From NCBI GenBank assembly GCA_014549065.1, contig JACDOX010000007.1, positions 10,585,648-10,649,647 on the forward strand: a DNA stretch of 64,000 nucleotides, given 5' to 3'. Each line of letters begins with the position of its first letter. Within the stretch, counting starts at the first letter, position 1. This document shows positions 11,853 to 23,692 of this stretch, piece after piece. Source of the DNA: Cardinalis cardinalis (Eukaryota > Chordata > Aves > Passeriformes > Cardinalidae). A program made the translations under genes and the position numbers. The notes beneath the pieces were generated by a model. It searched no databases, had not been told where the DNA came from, and was given only the letters and a program-made list of their open reading frames with translations.

Positions 11853-12035
11853 GTGAATTTCTGAACAGAAGAGGGGAGAAAACTGCCTGCAGCTTCTGAG
11901 TGCTGTGTGCATTCGTGAAGCTCCGAGACATTTCACTTTTAGTAAGTGACATGGAACATGAATAACAGAACATTTGCAAAGCATAACTCTACTATGACCA
12001 GAGCATTTTCCCACTGTTCGTAATTCAGGGAAAAA
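11853..12035. other. Unassigned DNA beside a CR1 copy
   Basis: CR1 similarity stops near 11852. The next 180 bases show nothing I can identify. Confidence 0.5.
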
Positions 12036-12600
12036 TTAATCTGGTGGGTGGAAAAAACACNTCCCATGTGGAATTAGTATAGGGTTAGACACAAGAAGCC
12101 TTGGTTCANGTAGCTCCCTGGATGGCACACCTGACTGGCTGGAGGCCTGGTGCTGNGAAGAGCTTTTCCAACATGCAGCTCGTGTTGGACAAACTTTGAG
12201 CTCGGTGGACAAAGTCCTGTGCAAGGCTGGNAAACTCCAGGTTGAGCTCATCTGGACATTCATTTTGTCACGCACTGGAGTGAAGGAGGCCAGCCCAAAA
12301 ACCTGTAAGATGCCTCGTGGCCTGGGAACTGTNCATTCCTCAGGGGAAGGAGCCCACAGCAAACTGTACCCACCAGGCAAGATGTCATCAGGACAAACCC
12401 ACACACGTTCTGCCACAGATTTACAAAATGGGTGTGGGGCCCTTCCCACAGCCCTCAGAACCAGCAGGAACTCTGCCAGCACCACATGCCAGGGCTCCTG
12501 CAGCCTGGATGGGTCAGTGCCTGCAGGACTCTGCTGTTGCAAGCANCACCCAAGCGCAGCTACCTTCAGAAAGGAAAGGCCACAGGGAAAAAAGGGAATA
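12036..12600. other. GC-richer block, open on both strands, unidentified
   Basis: This block is clearly richer in G+C than its surroundings. It is open for 168 codons on the minus strand (12542-12036) and 137 codons on the plus strand (12196-12609). Neither translation has a domain, signal or motif I recognise. It holds six ambiguous bases (12061, 12109, 12157, 12231, 12333, 12546), a density like that in the CR1 copies. It might be an old repeat or a decayed pseudogene. Simultaneous openness on both strands argues for composition rather than coding. Confidence 0.3.
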
Positions 12601-15600
12601 AAATATTAATTTGAATTGTATTTGATCAATTTTTAATATGGTNAGACCAATGAATTGAAGGCCAAATCGACTTTCATTAGAAAATGGAANTACAGTATTT
12701 TGTAAAATGAAACCAAAGCTGGGATTTTGAAGAGAAGGGATTTTTTTCTGAGCTCTACTCCAGCAGCAATACTGTGAGTCACTCATTTCAGCGAATAATA
12801 GCCCTGTGTTCCACTCCTTGGTGCTTTCACATAATTTACATTAATTTGTGAACGCAGGTCTCTTGTACTGGATAAGCTGCTTTTCAAGGTGACATACAGC
12901 CATTGTGGCTTCTCACAGAATCTGTGACAATTAGGAGATTTTCTATTTTACCCACTTTCATTCTGGGAACACTAAATATGGCAAATCAAGATAAAATATT
13001 GACCTGTCTGTGAAAAGAAATGTGATTCAGTTTGAAGAATAGGGTGTTTTTCACACAGGAAGAACATTACATCCCCTTTTTTAAACTGTGTTTTGCAGGC
13101 CTGGGGTTAATGTGCAGTCTGAATTTTTCCCTGATGGCAAAGGGTTTGTCAATGTACAATATATTTTCCTTCAGATCCAGGAGAAATTAATATATCTTCC
13201 TTCAAACTGTAAGGTATATGTTGGCATAAATAAGCGACTGTTTTAGGAAGAGAGAAAATAGTAAGTTGGAAGGACTGATACTCTAGCTGCAACTTTTTTT
13301 TTATTATTGGGTTTTTTTTACTTGATTAGCTAGAATCATGCAAGTTGGACAAACAGACTAAATCAGAATCTATAATTTCTATTGCATGCCAGCTGCAAGA
13401 NAGAGGTCTTACTTATCTCAGTCTTACAGGTAATACTGTTCAAAACATCTATGTTAGAAAAGGAAAAAAAACCCCAAAACCAACAAAAGAGAACCATGAA
13501 GTCTTTTTGTTTGGCTTAAACATCTGTATTCTAAAACCAGGCAAAACCTTTGATTATGCAGCCCTAATAGGAAGCACTGAGACACATACACTGACTTTCA
13601 TAATGAGAAGAAAGAACAGAGATCAGAGTCTGAATTTTCCAACACACAATGGTGCTTTTTCCAAACCCCAAAAGATAGTGTTTGGCTTTTTAACAAAACC
13701 AGTGGGAACTACTAAACCCTCTAAAGAAAACTGAACCCTCTAAATATGCTTCAGTTTTCTTTAAAACTACAGAGCATAAATGGGGCATCCAGCAATGAAG
13801 TCAGATGGGAGCTGCATGGTAGCGATGAAGGGACGTGGGTGCAAACCTCTGCAAGTAGCTCAGAGCAACAGTTCATGAAGTTTCCACAAACCTCTGGCTG
13901 TCAGGCATGATTGCTCACTCTTTGTCTTATTCTGCACCGATGAACTTCCTACTATACTTCATCTTTTAATTTGAACTAGAAATAATCATATGCAGAATTG
14001 TGTATGCATGTGCCTGGTGTCTTAGAGCCTGCCAAGCAAGCTGCTGCTGATATATTCCCTGAAAATGGCAGGGCCCCTCCAGCTGCCTGCTCCATCCCCC
14101 TGTCTTCCCCTCCTTGCCCCTAAGGGTGCAGGCCCTTGGCCAGCAGCTGCTGCTGACGCTGGGCAATGGCTGGAAAAGCTGGGCCACAGGTTTGGAATGT
14201 GTTTTTGTAGCTTTTCTATCTTGTATCATTTTTTGATGTCAGTGGGAGTGAAGAGAGAGACATTCAAGACTACCACCAAAATACACTCAGGATTGTCTGT
14301 GGTTTGTTATTTTATGTTTTGTGCTTTCTCAAGCTGCTGGTCATTCATGTTTCCCTTTGAGTGCTGCCTTTTGATGGGCTTCACTCAGGGTCTTGTGCTG
14401 GCTGCCCTGTTTATCCATTTATCACCAAAATGTTTGCTGCAGTGGAGACTTCAGGGTGCTGAGACTCTACCGGCCCACTGTAGCTCTGAGCAGCACTACC
14501 TGTGCCCCTGGGCATTTTTCTAAAGGTAATCTTTGATTCTACAGTTTTTCCAGCTAACTAGTGTACTTGGTAGTTTAAATGTACTGCTCATCCAAGATGC
14601 ATAGAGATCTTTGAAAATGGAAAATACCCAGATTTCTTCTTAGACTACTGATTTAGATTTCAGTTGGAACTTTGGCTCTGGAGTAGTGCTAACATTGAAT
14701 TGGTAACTTCTCACTAGCTTTTAACTTCCTTCCCCTATTATTTTGAAGCTCTGTTGCAGCCAGCAGCAGGGTCGGACAAAAAATAAGGAGGAGCTGCTGA
14801 NTGCATTTACAGACCCTCAGGCTCTTGTCTGCCTAAGCCTCTGGGGTACCAATACCAAGCTGGGCACCTGCCCAGTCACTTCACAGCAGGACTTGAAAGT
14901 CTTGCCAGCCCACTCTTGGGGACCTGAGCAAACTCAGCCACTGGGTCCTCATGCATCTGCTCTGGGCATTGTCCCTGTTCCTTTCCCCCCACTGCCTTCT
15001 AGGCAGGGCTTAAAATATACCTGAGAGCAAGACTTAATATTTCAGGACAATATCTGTGCTTCCCTCACTACCCAGAGGATGAAATGACCTCTGTTCCCTA
15101 TGGGAAACTCCCTGCCACCAACACGTCTGCATGTGTTGCCTGGTACCTGTGTGGGTAGAGGTACCTGACCCAGAGCACCCAAAAAAAGATTGTATTCCGG
15201 CCTGGTTCCCCATGCANTTTGCTAGCAGGCTACAAAAGGTCTCCACTTATTTTTTTCCAGAAATGTATGAATAAATTTCCCATATTTATCCCTTACCTTG
15301 ATTTCTCTTCTTACTCAGGCAGTCAGTGTGTGGTTTAGCTTTTATATCCCTCTTGGCAAGGGTTTTGTTTGATGTTGTTGTTAATTTTGCTGGATTGGAA
15401 AGTGCTCCTGTGAAGGATGCTGTCTGAATGAGCAGTGCTGTTATTTATTAGTGCTCACACATTTGCACACCAATCATGAAGGACAAGATGATTTCTGTTG
15501 AAGTCAGGAAANGACAGCATGGGTGTCATTTGTTCAGGCAGAGAGTAACCTTGAAAGGGCCAGCAGAGAATGAAGTTGCCTCACTAGATGGGGAATAGCA

Positions 15601-17650
15601 GGGAAGTTTGCTGTACTGAGCAAGAGTGAGNAGGATTTAGTGAATTAATAGAGAGGGGAATAAATTTCTATCTCAAGGGCATGTTGTGGTTGTATAATAC
15701 CTCTGCTTTCAAGGCCTTGTCCTCTCCTAGAGTCAGCATATATATTCTGCTTTCATATAAATACAGCCAGTATGACTTATGTAAGAATTTTGGTCTAGGA
15801 TTTGTACAACTATTATAAATATTTGTGTCCAGTATTTATAGTACTCTATATTTGTACATACATATTACTGTAACTATATATGGAATACATTATTAAAATT
15901 TTACAAATTATTTGTGTAATAAACCCATAATAGAATCAGGCTGTAGNAGTTGATATTTTAACAGGTAAATTCTCATTATTAGGAGTAGAATAACAGTAAG
16001 GCATCCATTAACAGTAAGGCAGTACTTAGAGCACAGCTGCAGATGCAGGACATTTTGTTATTTTGCATTTCTTTGTAGCATCAAAACCTTTATAAAAGCA
16101 CTTTTTGTTTTATTTCAAAAGGTGTTGATTCAGCTAAATTAAAAACCCTTGGTTAAATTGAAACATTTTGATTTCATGCAGTTGATGTGGGTTTTATTTT
16201 GATCTCAAAGAAATATAGAGCATTTGATTAAATTAGAATGGATTATGTCAACTTTATATTTCCTGTATAATGACAGTATTATGTCAGTGGTAGGTTCCAT
16301 CCTATTCATTTTATCAGATTTAAATGTAACTTTATTCTGTCCCTTGGGAGTACCAGTGTGTCTGGTTTTCTGTCCTGGTTCTAGCCAAGCAAACAGAACC
16401 CGGAGGTGTTCTGAATTGTGTCAGAATTGATTTTCACTAATCTTAATTCTCTTAAATTGANGTTAGATTTTATGAAGAACTGATTAATAAATCTCTTAAT
16501 TTCTGTGGGGTTTGCATTCAGTGTAGTGAGTGCCACACCCCCATCAATGTCCTTTGACACAAAATGAGTGCAGAATGAGACTGGCTCGGCAGGGCAGCAG
16601 GGGGATTAAGGGTACAAAAGAAGCAGGCCTCAAGAGATATACTCTCACAATCACAAATTAGTTTTTGCATAATGGATTAAAATGCCACAGTTCAGGAGNT
16701 TTTGCTCTTTCCTCTTTTCTCAGGCCTCAAGGCTTGGGAGAGGTGTTTTGGCAGCCATCTGCACAGGTAGGAGAAAGAGAAGCAACAGCTACCAGCTGGC
16801 TACAGAGAGGCACTCGTAAAACAGAAATATAAAAGAGCTTGCCTGGATTTCCCCCTCTCCTAATTAGGNGATTTGCGACTGTATTCTTATCAGTGACCTT
16901 GTTAATGCATCTGTAACCATTCTCATTAGCTTCTGAGTTATCCTTGGGATTTGCCTAATGAGAGTATGCACTCTCAGGATGTCAGATGCATTGCATAGTG
17001 GCCCTCACTGGCAGTATAATTTCCAGAGAGAACAGTCTATGTGGGACTGCCTAGGAGAGAAGAAATGGGCTACGTGAAATAGATGCCTTTATTGATCCCC
17101 ATGACATACTTTGCAATTTTCTAATTAATCAATAAACCTAAGTGGTGACGAGGCAGGGTGTTTTGGTGCCCTCCATGCGGAAAAAAGGTGATCCTGGAAG
17201 TGCTGAGGGTAATCATGCAGACAAGCNGGAGAGATGGGCTAGAGTTGGGAGATACTTGCCACACCCTGCAGATGATATTATCACAGCAGTTACTTTAAGA
17301 TTTATGTTTTGGTGTACCCACTATTTAAAAGTGTCAGTCTCAACAATTACAAAAAACCCTTATCCAAAACAAATCCTTATTTTCATTACAGCAAGTAGTT
17401 GGAAAATGAGCTGCAGAGTATCATGAGCCACAAAGTATTTAGTTTGATTCCTTAAAATAGAACAGAAATTAGAATTCTAAAGGCTATATGATGAGAATGA
17501 GAACAACCTGAGAAAAACTGCATCACATAGGAGAAGGTGATTCTTTTTTGACTCACTCTGATCTCTGCTTCAATCCTGAGTACTCACACTAATGGTGTAT
17601 AAAATCCTACCAGATCAGAAGGATCCATTTTATACCCATGGAAAAGATTN
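12601..17650. other. Unassigned noncoding DNA
   Basis: No gene is recognisable in these 5 kb. The frame at 14065-14523 (plus, 152 codons) starts in a GC-rich patch and shows no conserved domain; its Cys/Phe-rich second half mirrors T-rich DNA. A GC-richer patch lies at about 14740-15230. From 15.7 to 16.5 kb the DNA is very AT-rich. A ten-base palindrome (CCTAATTAGG) lies at 16859-16868. Confidence 0.5.
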
Positions 17651-18305
17651 TGGAATCATAGAATATACTTAGTTGGAAGGGACTCATCAGGATCATTGAG
17701 TCCAGCTCCTGGCCTTGCGAAGGACCACTCCAAGAGTGACACCATGTGCCNAAGAGCATTGTCCAACACTTTCTGAACTCTGTCAGGTAGGTGCTGTGAC
17801 CACCTCCCTGGGGAGCCTGTTCCAGTGNCCAAACACCCTGAGTGAAGAACCTGTCCCTCATATCCAACCTAAACCTCCCCTGACACAACTTCAGGCCATT
17901 TCCTCAGGTCCTGTCACTGGTCACCACAGAGAAGAGATCAGTGTTCACCCTTTCTCTTCCCCTCACAAGNAAGTTGTAACTGTGGTGAGGTCTCCCCTCA
18001 GTCTGCTCTTCTCCAGGCTGAACAGACCAAGTGANCTCAGCTGCTTCTCATTCAACTTCCCCTCAAGACTCTTCACCACCTTTGTAGCACCCCTTGGATG
18101 CTCTCCAACAACTTTTCAATCTCTTTCATATTGTGGTGCCTGAAACTGCTCCCAGCACTCAAGGCAAGGCCACCCCAGTGCGGAGCAGAGCAGGACAATC
18201 CNCACCCTTNCCCAGCCAGGGATGCTGTGCCTGATGTCAGGACATGCTTGGCCCTCCTGGCTGCCAGGGCACTGCTGACTCATTCTCANCTTGCCATCAA
18301 CACAT
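17651..18305 (-). mobile_element. CR1 LINE fragment, 5'-truncated
   Basis: The left edge reads GAATCATAGAAT and then AGTTGGAAGGGACTCATCAG, the reverse complement of a CR1 3' end. The sequence then follows the CR1 tail closely: the ACCACCTCCCTGGGGAGCCTG block at about 17798-17818, the AACCTCCCCTGACACAACTTC block near 17870, and the CTCCAGGCTGAACAGACCAA block near 18010. On the minus strand this corresponds to the last part of ORF2 (LSELCQ/…MCQGRFRLDMRDRFFT… fragments) plus the 3' UTR. It is heavily interrupted. Similarity ends near 18305, inside what would be the distal ORF2 region. It carries eight ambiguous bases from 17751 on, several at positions where CR1 copies normally have CpG or its decay products. 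Confidence 0.92.
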
Positions 18306-18760
18306 GGTACAGATGGACCTGTGGAGAATCTCTCTGCATTACCCATTTGCAGCAACTTACATGCTTGCAGCCCCAGCTGGAATTGAAATTTGCAATGAAC
18401 TGAATAAAGCAGGTCTAAGCAGTATCTTGTGGGCATAAGGGCCTGTTACCACATAGAAAGGCACTGCTCTGAGGTGAGCTCTTGCTGATGTCCTNACAGA
18501 GTACCACAGCAATGTACCCTCAGCTGTGCAAGGTGCTGTGCTTGGCTGTCAANCTCACCTTGGAGGTGTCTCACCCAGGTGTGCTATCCTGGTCACCAAC
18601 CATCTNCTCCAAGCCTCTCTTGTGGTGTCATCTTGGGAGAATGGGGAGCAGTGATGCCAGCTCCACAGCGGGAAGCCCACAGNCAGCAACAATGACACTG
18701 TTGGAGGCCAGACACAGCATCTTCTCCTGGGCACCANTCTCAAAATGCTAAACTGTTTGA
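18306..18760. other. N-dense unidentified block next to CR1
   Basis: The sequence is no longer CR1-like, but ambiguous bases stay unusually frequent (18495, 18553, 18606, 18683, 18737) and G+C is raised. It may be a further repeat into which, or beside which, the CR1 inserted. I cannot name a family. Confidence 0.3.
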
Positions 18761-19181
18761 CTCGTCACATTGCTCACTCTGCAGACAGCATGATGACCTT
18801 TCCACTAATGACAGCTTTTTCTGTTTACTTCAAAGTTGTCCAAGCTGCTGTTTTCCACGAGTTCTATATTGGCAGTGTTACTAATGTACCTAGGCCATTT
18901 CCACTCCACTGTGCTTATTGAACATAGACACTAATTTTATGGATCCTCCCTGGTGCCAGGCAGCAGGTCTTTNTGCTACCCAGGGCATGTGGGGAGGGGG
19001 AAATTTTTCTATGTCAGAGGACAAGATTATAATGATGGCAAGGCAGCTCAGCCCTGAATTAATGAAAGTGCACTTGATTGCTTGATGTGCAGCCAAGTTA
19101 CTCCCAGCCTGGAGCAAAAGNGAGCCTGGAACAGGCACGTGTCACTGAAGGAAGTTCATCTGCAAGCTGAGGATTGTAGAT

Positions 19182-19204
19182 GGGACAATTAAAAAAATTG
19201 TCCC
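19182..19204. repeat. Hairpin with A-rich loop, 9-bp arms
   Basis: GGGACAATT is followed by five A and then AATTGTCCC, its exact complement. It resembles an intrinsic-terminator-like fold but has no such meaning in a vertebrate genome; short, possibly chance. Confidence 0.6.
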
Positions 19205-21017
19205 TGAATATATCTCTCTTTTTTGCCACCTCTTTTTCTCTTTCCTTTCATAAAGAACTTGAAATTGGCAACTTCCAATGGAAACAGCATGCCACTCTTC
19301 AACCAGAGCCCTGAAAGTGTATGACACACTACTGTACACTTAGCTCTTCCCCTTCTTACTATGCAAATTGGCTTCTCTCTTTTGCTTNGGGTAGTTTCAT
19401 GTTCCTTTTGTCCCAGGAGAGACAGCTAAGTCTTGCATTATGAATACATTAGCTGTAGCTTCTCCCTCTGTGTCAGTTTTGTCTCTTCATCATCAGATTC
19501 CCCANATCAATTCTAGAATACTCTCACTTATTATTAAAAAAAACTCATTCTGGAAGTGCTGAGGGTATTCTACCTCCATCTGTAGTTCCAGAAAAGATGT
19601 TCTCCAAGGGCAGTGTTTTCATAGCAATACATCCCCATTCTGGGACAGAGGGTTGCAGAAGAAGCACTCCAACCTGCCTTGTAGGAATGGCTTGCCTTTA
19701 CACCTTGCATTCAGACATCAGAAGGCAAGAAGAAAAACTCTTCTAGCTCATGAGATAAAAATTCTTCAGCTTTTCCCCCAAGCTGGAACAGGAGGAGCAG
19801 GGCCAAAAAGCAGATTACACCGTATGTGAACAAACAAGGATCAGAACCACACCATCCATCCCAGAGGNACAGCCAGCTCCTTGTACACAGTCTTCTTGCT
19901 CAGCGGTTGTGGCCNAGCCAAGGCGTTGGCCCCAAGTTTGGTGTTGGCATCCTTGTANGGCACCTCCAGAGGGTAATCTGGGGCTCCAAGTTTACTGTCA
20001 GGGTATTACAAATGCTAGTTATTAGAGTGCTGACTATGTGACCACAATTCATTCAGCTGCTCCTTTGTCTTGAGCAGGCAGCTTACCAGCTAAGCTACTC
20101 CTGATGCCACTGTGAGAATTGGTTGCCTGTTGAGACTTCACATGGAGAGAAGGAAACAAACTCCAAAATGCTCCAGGACCTGTATTCTGTGTCGTTCTTG
20201 AGTTGGATTTTGGTTGCTCTGTGCCTTTTACAACCTGGATTAGAGGCATTTGCAGTTGTACACCTCCTCTGTTACAGTCTCTATGTTCCTGCCTTCCACG
20301 TGCTGCAGGGAGAGGAGGAGGAGGAGGGGAAGGATGAGCAGAGAAACTGCAGCAGCACTAAGGAGCACAGCACTGTCAGTGCCAGCAGGCAGAGAGGGGC
20401 TGACATGCAGAGAGAGCAATTTAGCCATGCTGAGCCAAGGGCTCACTCCAGCTGAACAGAGCCAGACACAAACTTTGCTTCCCAACAAGTGCCTTTGCCT
20501 TATGCTTTCATAGCTGCTAAATAAGGGTANTCTGGCAGAACCATTAAAGCCAGGGAGGTTTATGACTTTCAGCAGCATCACACACAGCCTTGACTCAAAA
20601 TATACCCTTTGGCTATGATCTTAAACTCAGCTGTATACACTACTTTGTCTTTTTTTTTTTTCTTTTTTAACATACTGAAATTGATAAACAGAGGCACTCA
20701 GGCAGCTTTGGGGCTAAATCCCCTCATAAGAAGTGGAACTCAGATAAATGGCTTAAACAAAGAACTGCCATTATCTTGCCTGTAAGGTGTTAATAAGGAT
20801 TCTCTACATCATTTCAAACTGTAAGTGTTATGGAGGAAAGGTATCTCTCTATGGTGCCAGTGAAATACTGACTGCAGCCACAAGAAGCCCTGGATATGAG
20901 CACTGATTCAAAGTGCACCAGTACTGTAGTAGACATGCTTTTTAAAACAGGACCGCATTTGCTTTAGCAGGTGCAGCAGTAACAGAGCCATGAGAGTTCT
21001 GCTTGCTTGATTTGTCC

Positions 21018-21059
21018 TACATGGTTTTTCTGCTGGGAAGGTAGCAGAAAAACCATGTA
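21018..21059. repeat. Perfect hairpin, 17-bp arms, 8-base loop
   Basis: TACATGGTTTTTCTGCT at 21018-21034 is exactly complementary to AGCAGAAAAACCATGTA at 21043-21059, with GGGAAGGT as loop. The arms are mismatch-free, unlike old stem structures, which suggests a recent short inverted duplication. The stem is too short and too perfect to resemble a usual microRNA precursor. Confidence 0.9.
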
Positions 21060-21359
21060 AGGGAGCTGGGGCCTACAGTATTGTTGTGATGATTTATTGT
21101 TATTTGACNGATTAGCTCAGATATCATCCTGCTCACTGAGTGCTCTGTCCTTTCGGTAGAGTTGTGTGTGCCAACCAGCTGAAAATTCATGTGAGCTATG
21201 TGTGCATGTCTTGTTTTTTCCATTGCTCTCATCAAACCATCTGTGTTTGACCAGTGGAAGCAATATTCCTCATGCAAAGCAAAGCTATATGCTGTTGTAA
21301 TCATAGTTCTAAAGAGTCCCATACCTTCTCTCAGTGTTCTCTTGAGGGCAGCTCTTCAC

Positions 21360-21650
21360 AGCACTTGCTTCTTCTGGTTCTTCAGGGCTCCTCCAAGGCT
21401 CTCCCTGGCTCANGCCAACCCACCCTCTCTTATCCCAGTTANCTTGACTAGCCACAGCTGCAGCCCGCTGAAGGACATCACAGCTGCAGCCCATCAAGGG
21501 CAACAGGGATGGGGCACGGCCATCTATACAATACATACTATGTTTCCCCCTTTTCCTTTAACTAACATTAACAATTATCTTTTTTTTACAATACATATAT
21601 TCCACAGGACTCAAAAACAATACATATCTTTTACTGTGGCTCAAAGGCCA
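21360..21650. repeat. Possible unclassified interspersed repeat or LTR relic
   Basis: A 26-base unit starting CACAGCTGCAGCCC occurs twice in tandem (21453 and 21479), and CAATACATA occurs three times between 21528 and 21629. The abrupt change from C-rich to T/A-rich sequence and the two ambiguous bases (21415, 21442) resemble the repeats in this window. I have a vague memory of similar sequence in passerine retroviral LTRs but cannot name a family, and no LTR ends are visible. Confidence 0.25.
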
Positions 21651-22224
21651 TCTATAATATGCCAAAGGAACATACTCATGATACTGAGTCTGGGGGATCC
21701 TTCCATCAAATATGTAGCACTGCCATGAATTTGCAAAGATTATTGCATCTTTACCAAAAATATAAAATTTCAATCCATGCTTTCAAGTCCTAATAGGAAT
21801 TATGAGAGAACAACTTGCACGTGGGATTTTTTTCTGTAATTGTTGTAATTTTATTTCTAAGAAAAAGGGATTCGGGTTTTTCTAGACACACTNTATTTCT
21901 TATTTAAGGGACAAAAGACATATTATCAGTATTTCATTTCTTCACTCTTCTATCTTCTAAAAAACCCCATTAATACTTATCTGTCCGCATTTCCTCTGAA
22001 ACAACTGTGTTATGGAATGTTTAATAGCTTTATCTTCTTTAGTTAATTCCCTGTGATTTAGATAATTCCCAGTCTGACAGTGCCTTGAACTTTTTACAGC
22101 ACTTCTCATTGGAGGATCCCAGAGTTCTTTAGCAGCAAGTCTAAATACAACTTTACATTACATTACCTTGAGTAAAAAAAGGGAAAGTAAGAAAAAATTG
22201 CATGTGGGAGGAAACAAGTGACAA

Positions 22225-23207
22225 AAGCTGAGGAAAATGCTGAGGTACATTATGCCTTTTTTGCCTCCATCTTCAAGTGTAAAGTCATTGTTCTCTGGAT
22301 ATGCAGCCCCTTGAGCTGGGGCATGAATGGAGAGCAGGATGAAGCATAATCCAAGGAGAAATTATCAGTTACCTGTCATGAGTCTTAGACATATACAAGT
22401 CTAGGGGGCCAGATGGGACCCCCCTGATGGTATGGAGGGAGCTGGCAGATGTGCTCACTGAGTCACTTTCCATCATTTGCCAGCGGTCCTGGATAATTGG
22501 TGAGATCCCAGTAGACAGGATGTGAGAAAATGTGACAATCTTCCACAAAGAAGGTTCAAAGCAGAATTCAGGGAACTCCAAGCCTATCAACTGGGGAAGG
22601 TCAGGGAACAGATATTCCTGGGTGCCACCACGTCACACGTGCAAGACAGCCAAGGGATGAGGTCCTGCCCACAAGGATTTATGAAAGGCAGGTCCTACTT
22701 GAACAACCGGATCTCCTTTGCATTTGGAATCTTGTGTTCAGTTTTGGGTTAGTGTGTCCAGAGAAGGGCAATGAAGCTGGAGAAGGGCCTGGAGCACAAG
22801 TCCAGTAAAGAGCATCTGAGGGAGCTGGGATTGTTTACTCTGGAGAAAAGGAAGCTCTGGAGGGGTCTCTACAACTAGGTTGTAGTTGGAGGTTGAAAGG
22901 AGGTTGTAGGGAGATGGGGTTTGGGCTCTTCTCCCAGGTACCAAGTGACAGGAGGAGAGAAAATGGCCTCATATTGTGTCAGGAGAAGTTTAAATTGGAT
23001 ATTAGGGAAAAAATTCTGTACTGAAAGGGTGTTCAGGCTTTGGCACAGGTTGCCCAGGGAAGAGGTTGAGTCAACATCCCTGGAGGTATGTAAAAGATGT
23101 AGATATGGCACTGACAGACATGGTTTAGAGTCATGTGCTTGATTTGTGGTTGAACTCACTGATTTTTAAATGTTATTTCCAATCTAAGTGATCATATGAT
23201 TCTATGA
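22225..23207 (+). mobile_element. Rearranged CR1 LINE: RT segment fused to 3' end
   Basis: The left part (about 22225-22735) follows CR1 ORF2 upstream of and into the reverse-transcriptase domain. It has remnants such as AFFASIF, then GGCCAGATGGGACC (the PDG region), the TTTCCATCATTTGCCAGC block, and finally the FMKGRSYLNNRISF remnant corresponding to the RT motif usually read as GF-KGRSCLTNLI-F. At about 22735 the sequence jumps directly to the C-terminal end (TGTGTTCAGTTTTGGGTTA, then GAGAAGGGCCTGGAGCACAA, then FRLWHRLPREEVESTSLEVC). It continues into the 3' UTR and ends at a CR1-type terminus (ATCATATGATTCTATGA). The catalytic half of the RT is therefore missing. Frame shifts and stops are present elsewhere. 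No ambiguous base occurs in the copy. Confidence 0.9.
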
Positions 23208-23661
23208 GAAATTGTATCTGTCCCAGATCAGGAAGCCAAGGGGCTTGTTCAGTTCTGTTCTGCAGACTTCAGCTGCTCAAGTCTACAAAGGGATGTTCTC
23301 TTCCTGTGAGTATGTTATCTTCTTTCTTTGCTTCCATTAATGGTATTTTTCAACCTAGTCAGTCCATCTTTTGAGATAAGGCAGGCTTTGGAGAGCTTCT
23401 AACATGCACCTGCCTCTGCAGTCTGATTAAACAGGCTTTGAGATTTTGAGTGAGAAGTTATGCAGTGCAAGCTTCTGCTACATGGAGCTGGTAACCAAAC
23501 TTCCCATCTCCTGAAATCTCTTGCAGAAAAGACTCACAGCAGTTTGGGGGTTTCTTCACAAAAATTGCTGGTTTGGTAGATTAGCTGGCTGCATAGGGTG
23601 GTAAACCAGAAAATCTTAAGGAGATGTATTCACATGNATATATCATAATAATTAGCCAAAA

Positions 23662-23692
23662 AAGTAAGTAAGTAAATAAGTAAGTAAGTAAG
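23662..23692. repeat. (GTAA)n microsatellite
   Basis: Seven to eight four-base units AAGT/GTAA with one interruption (a run reading GTAAATAAG). Confidence 0.95.

Larger units (their letters stand above)
18761..22224. other. Unassigned noncoding DNA
   Basis: No gene is recognisable. There is a small hairpin at 19182-19204 (GGGACAATT, five A, and its complement), a T-rich run at about 20648-20669, a strong hairpin at 21018-21059 and a possible unclassified repeat at about 21360-21650. The frame at 21198-21728 (plus, 176 codons with two ambiguous bases) spans that possible repeat and has no recognised domain. Confidence 0.5.

Noticed and set aside
14065..14523. 152-codon plus-strand frame as a gene
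   Set aside because: No motif, composition-driven, and no splice or promoter context.
19182..19204. Rho-independent terminator-like fold
   Set aside because: Vertebrate DNA; no bacterial transcription context.
17194..19567. Shared 18-mer CTGGAAGTGCTGAGGGTA at 17194 and 19550
   Set aside because: Flanks do not align, so I cannot call it a repeat family.
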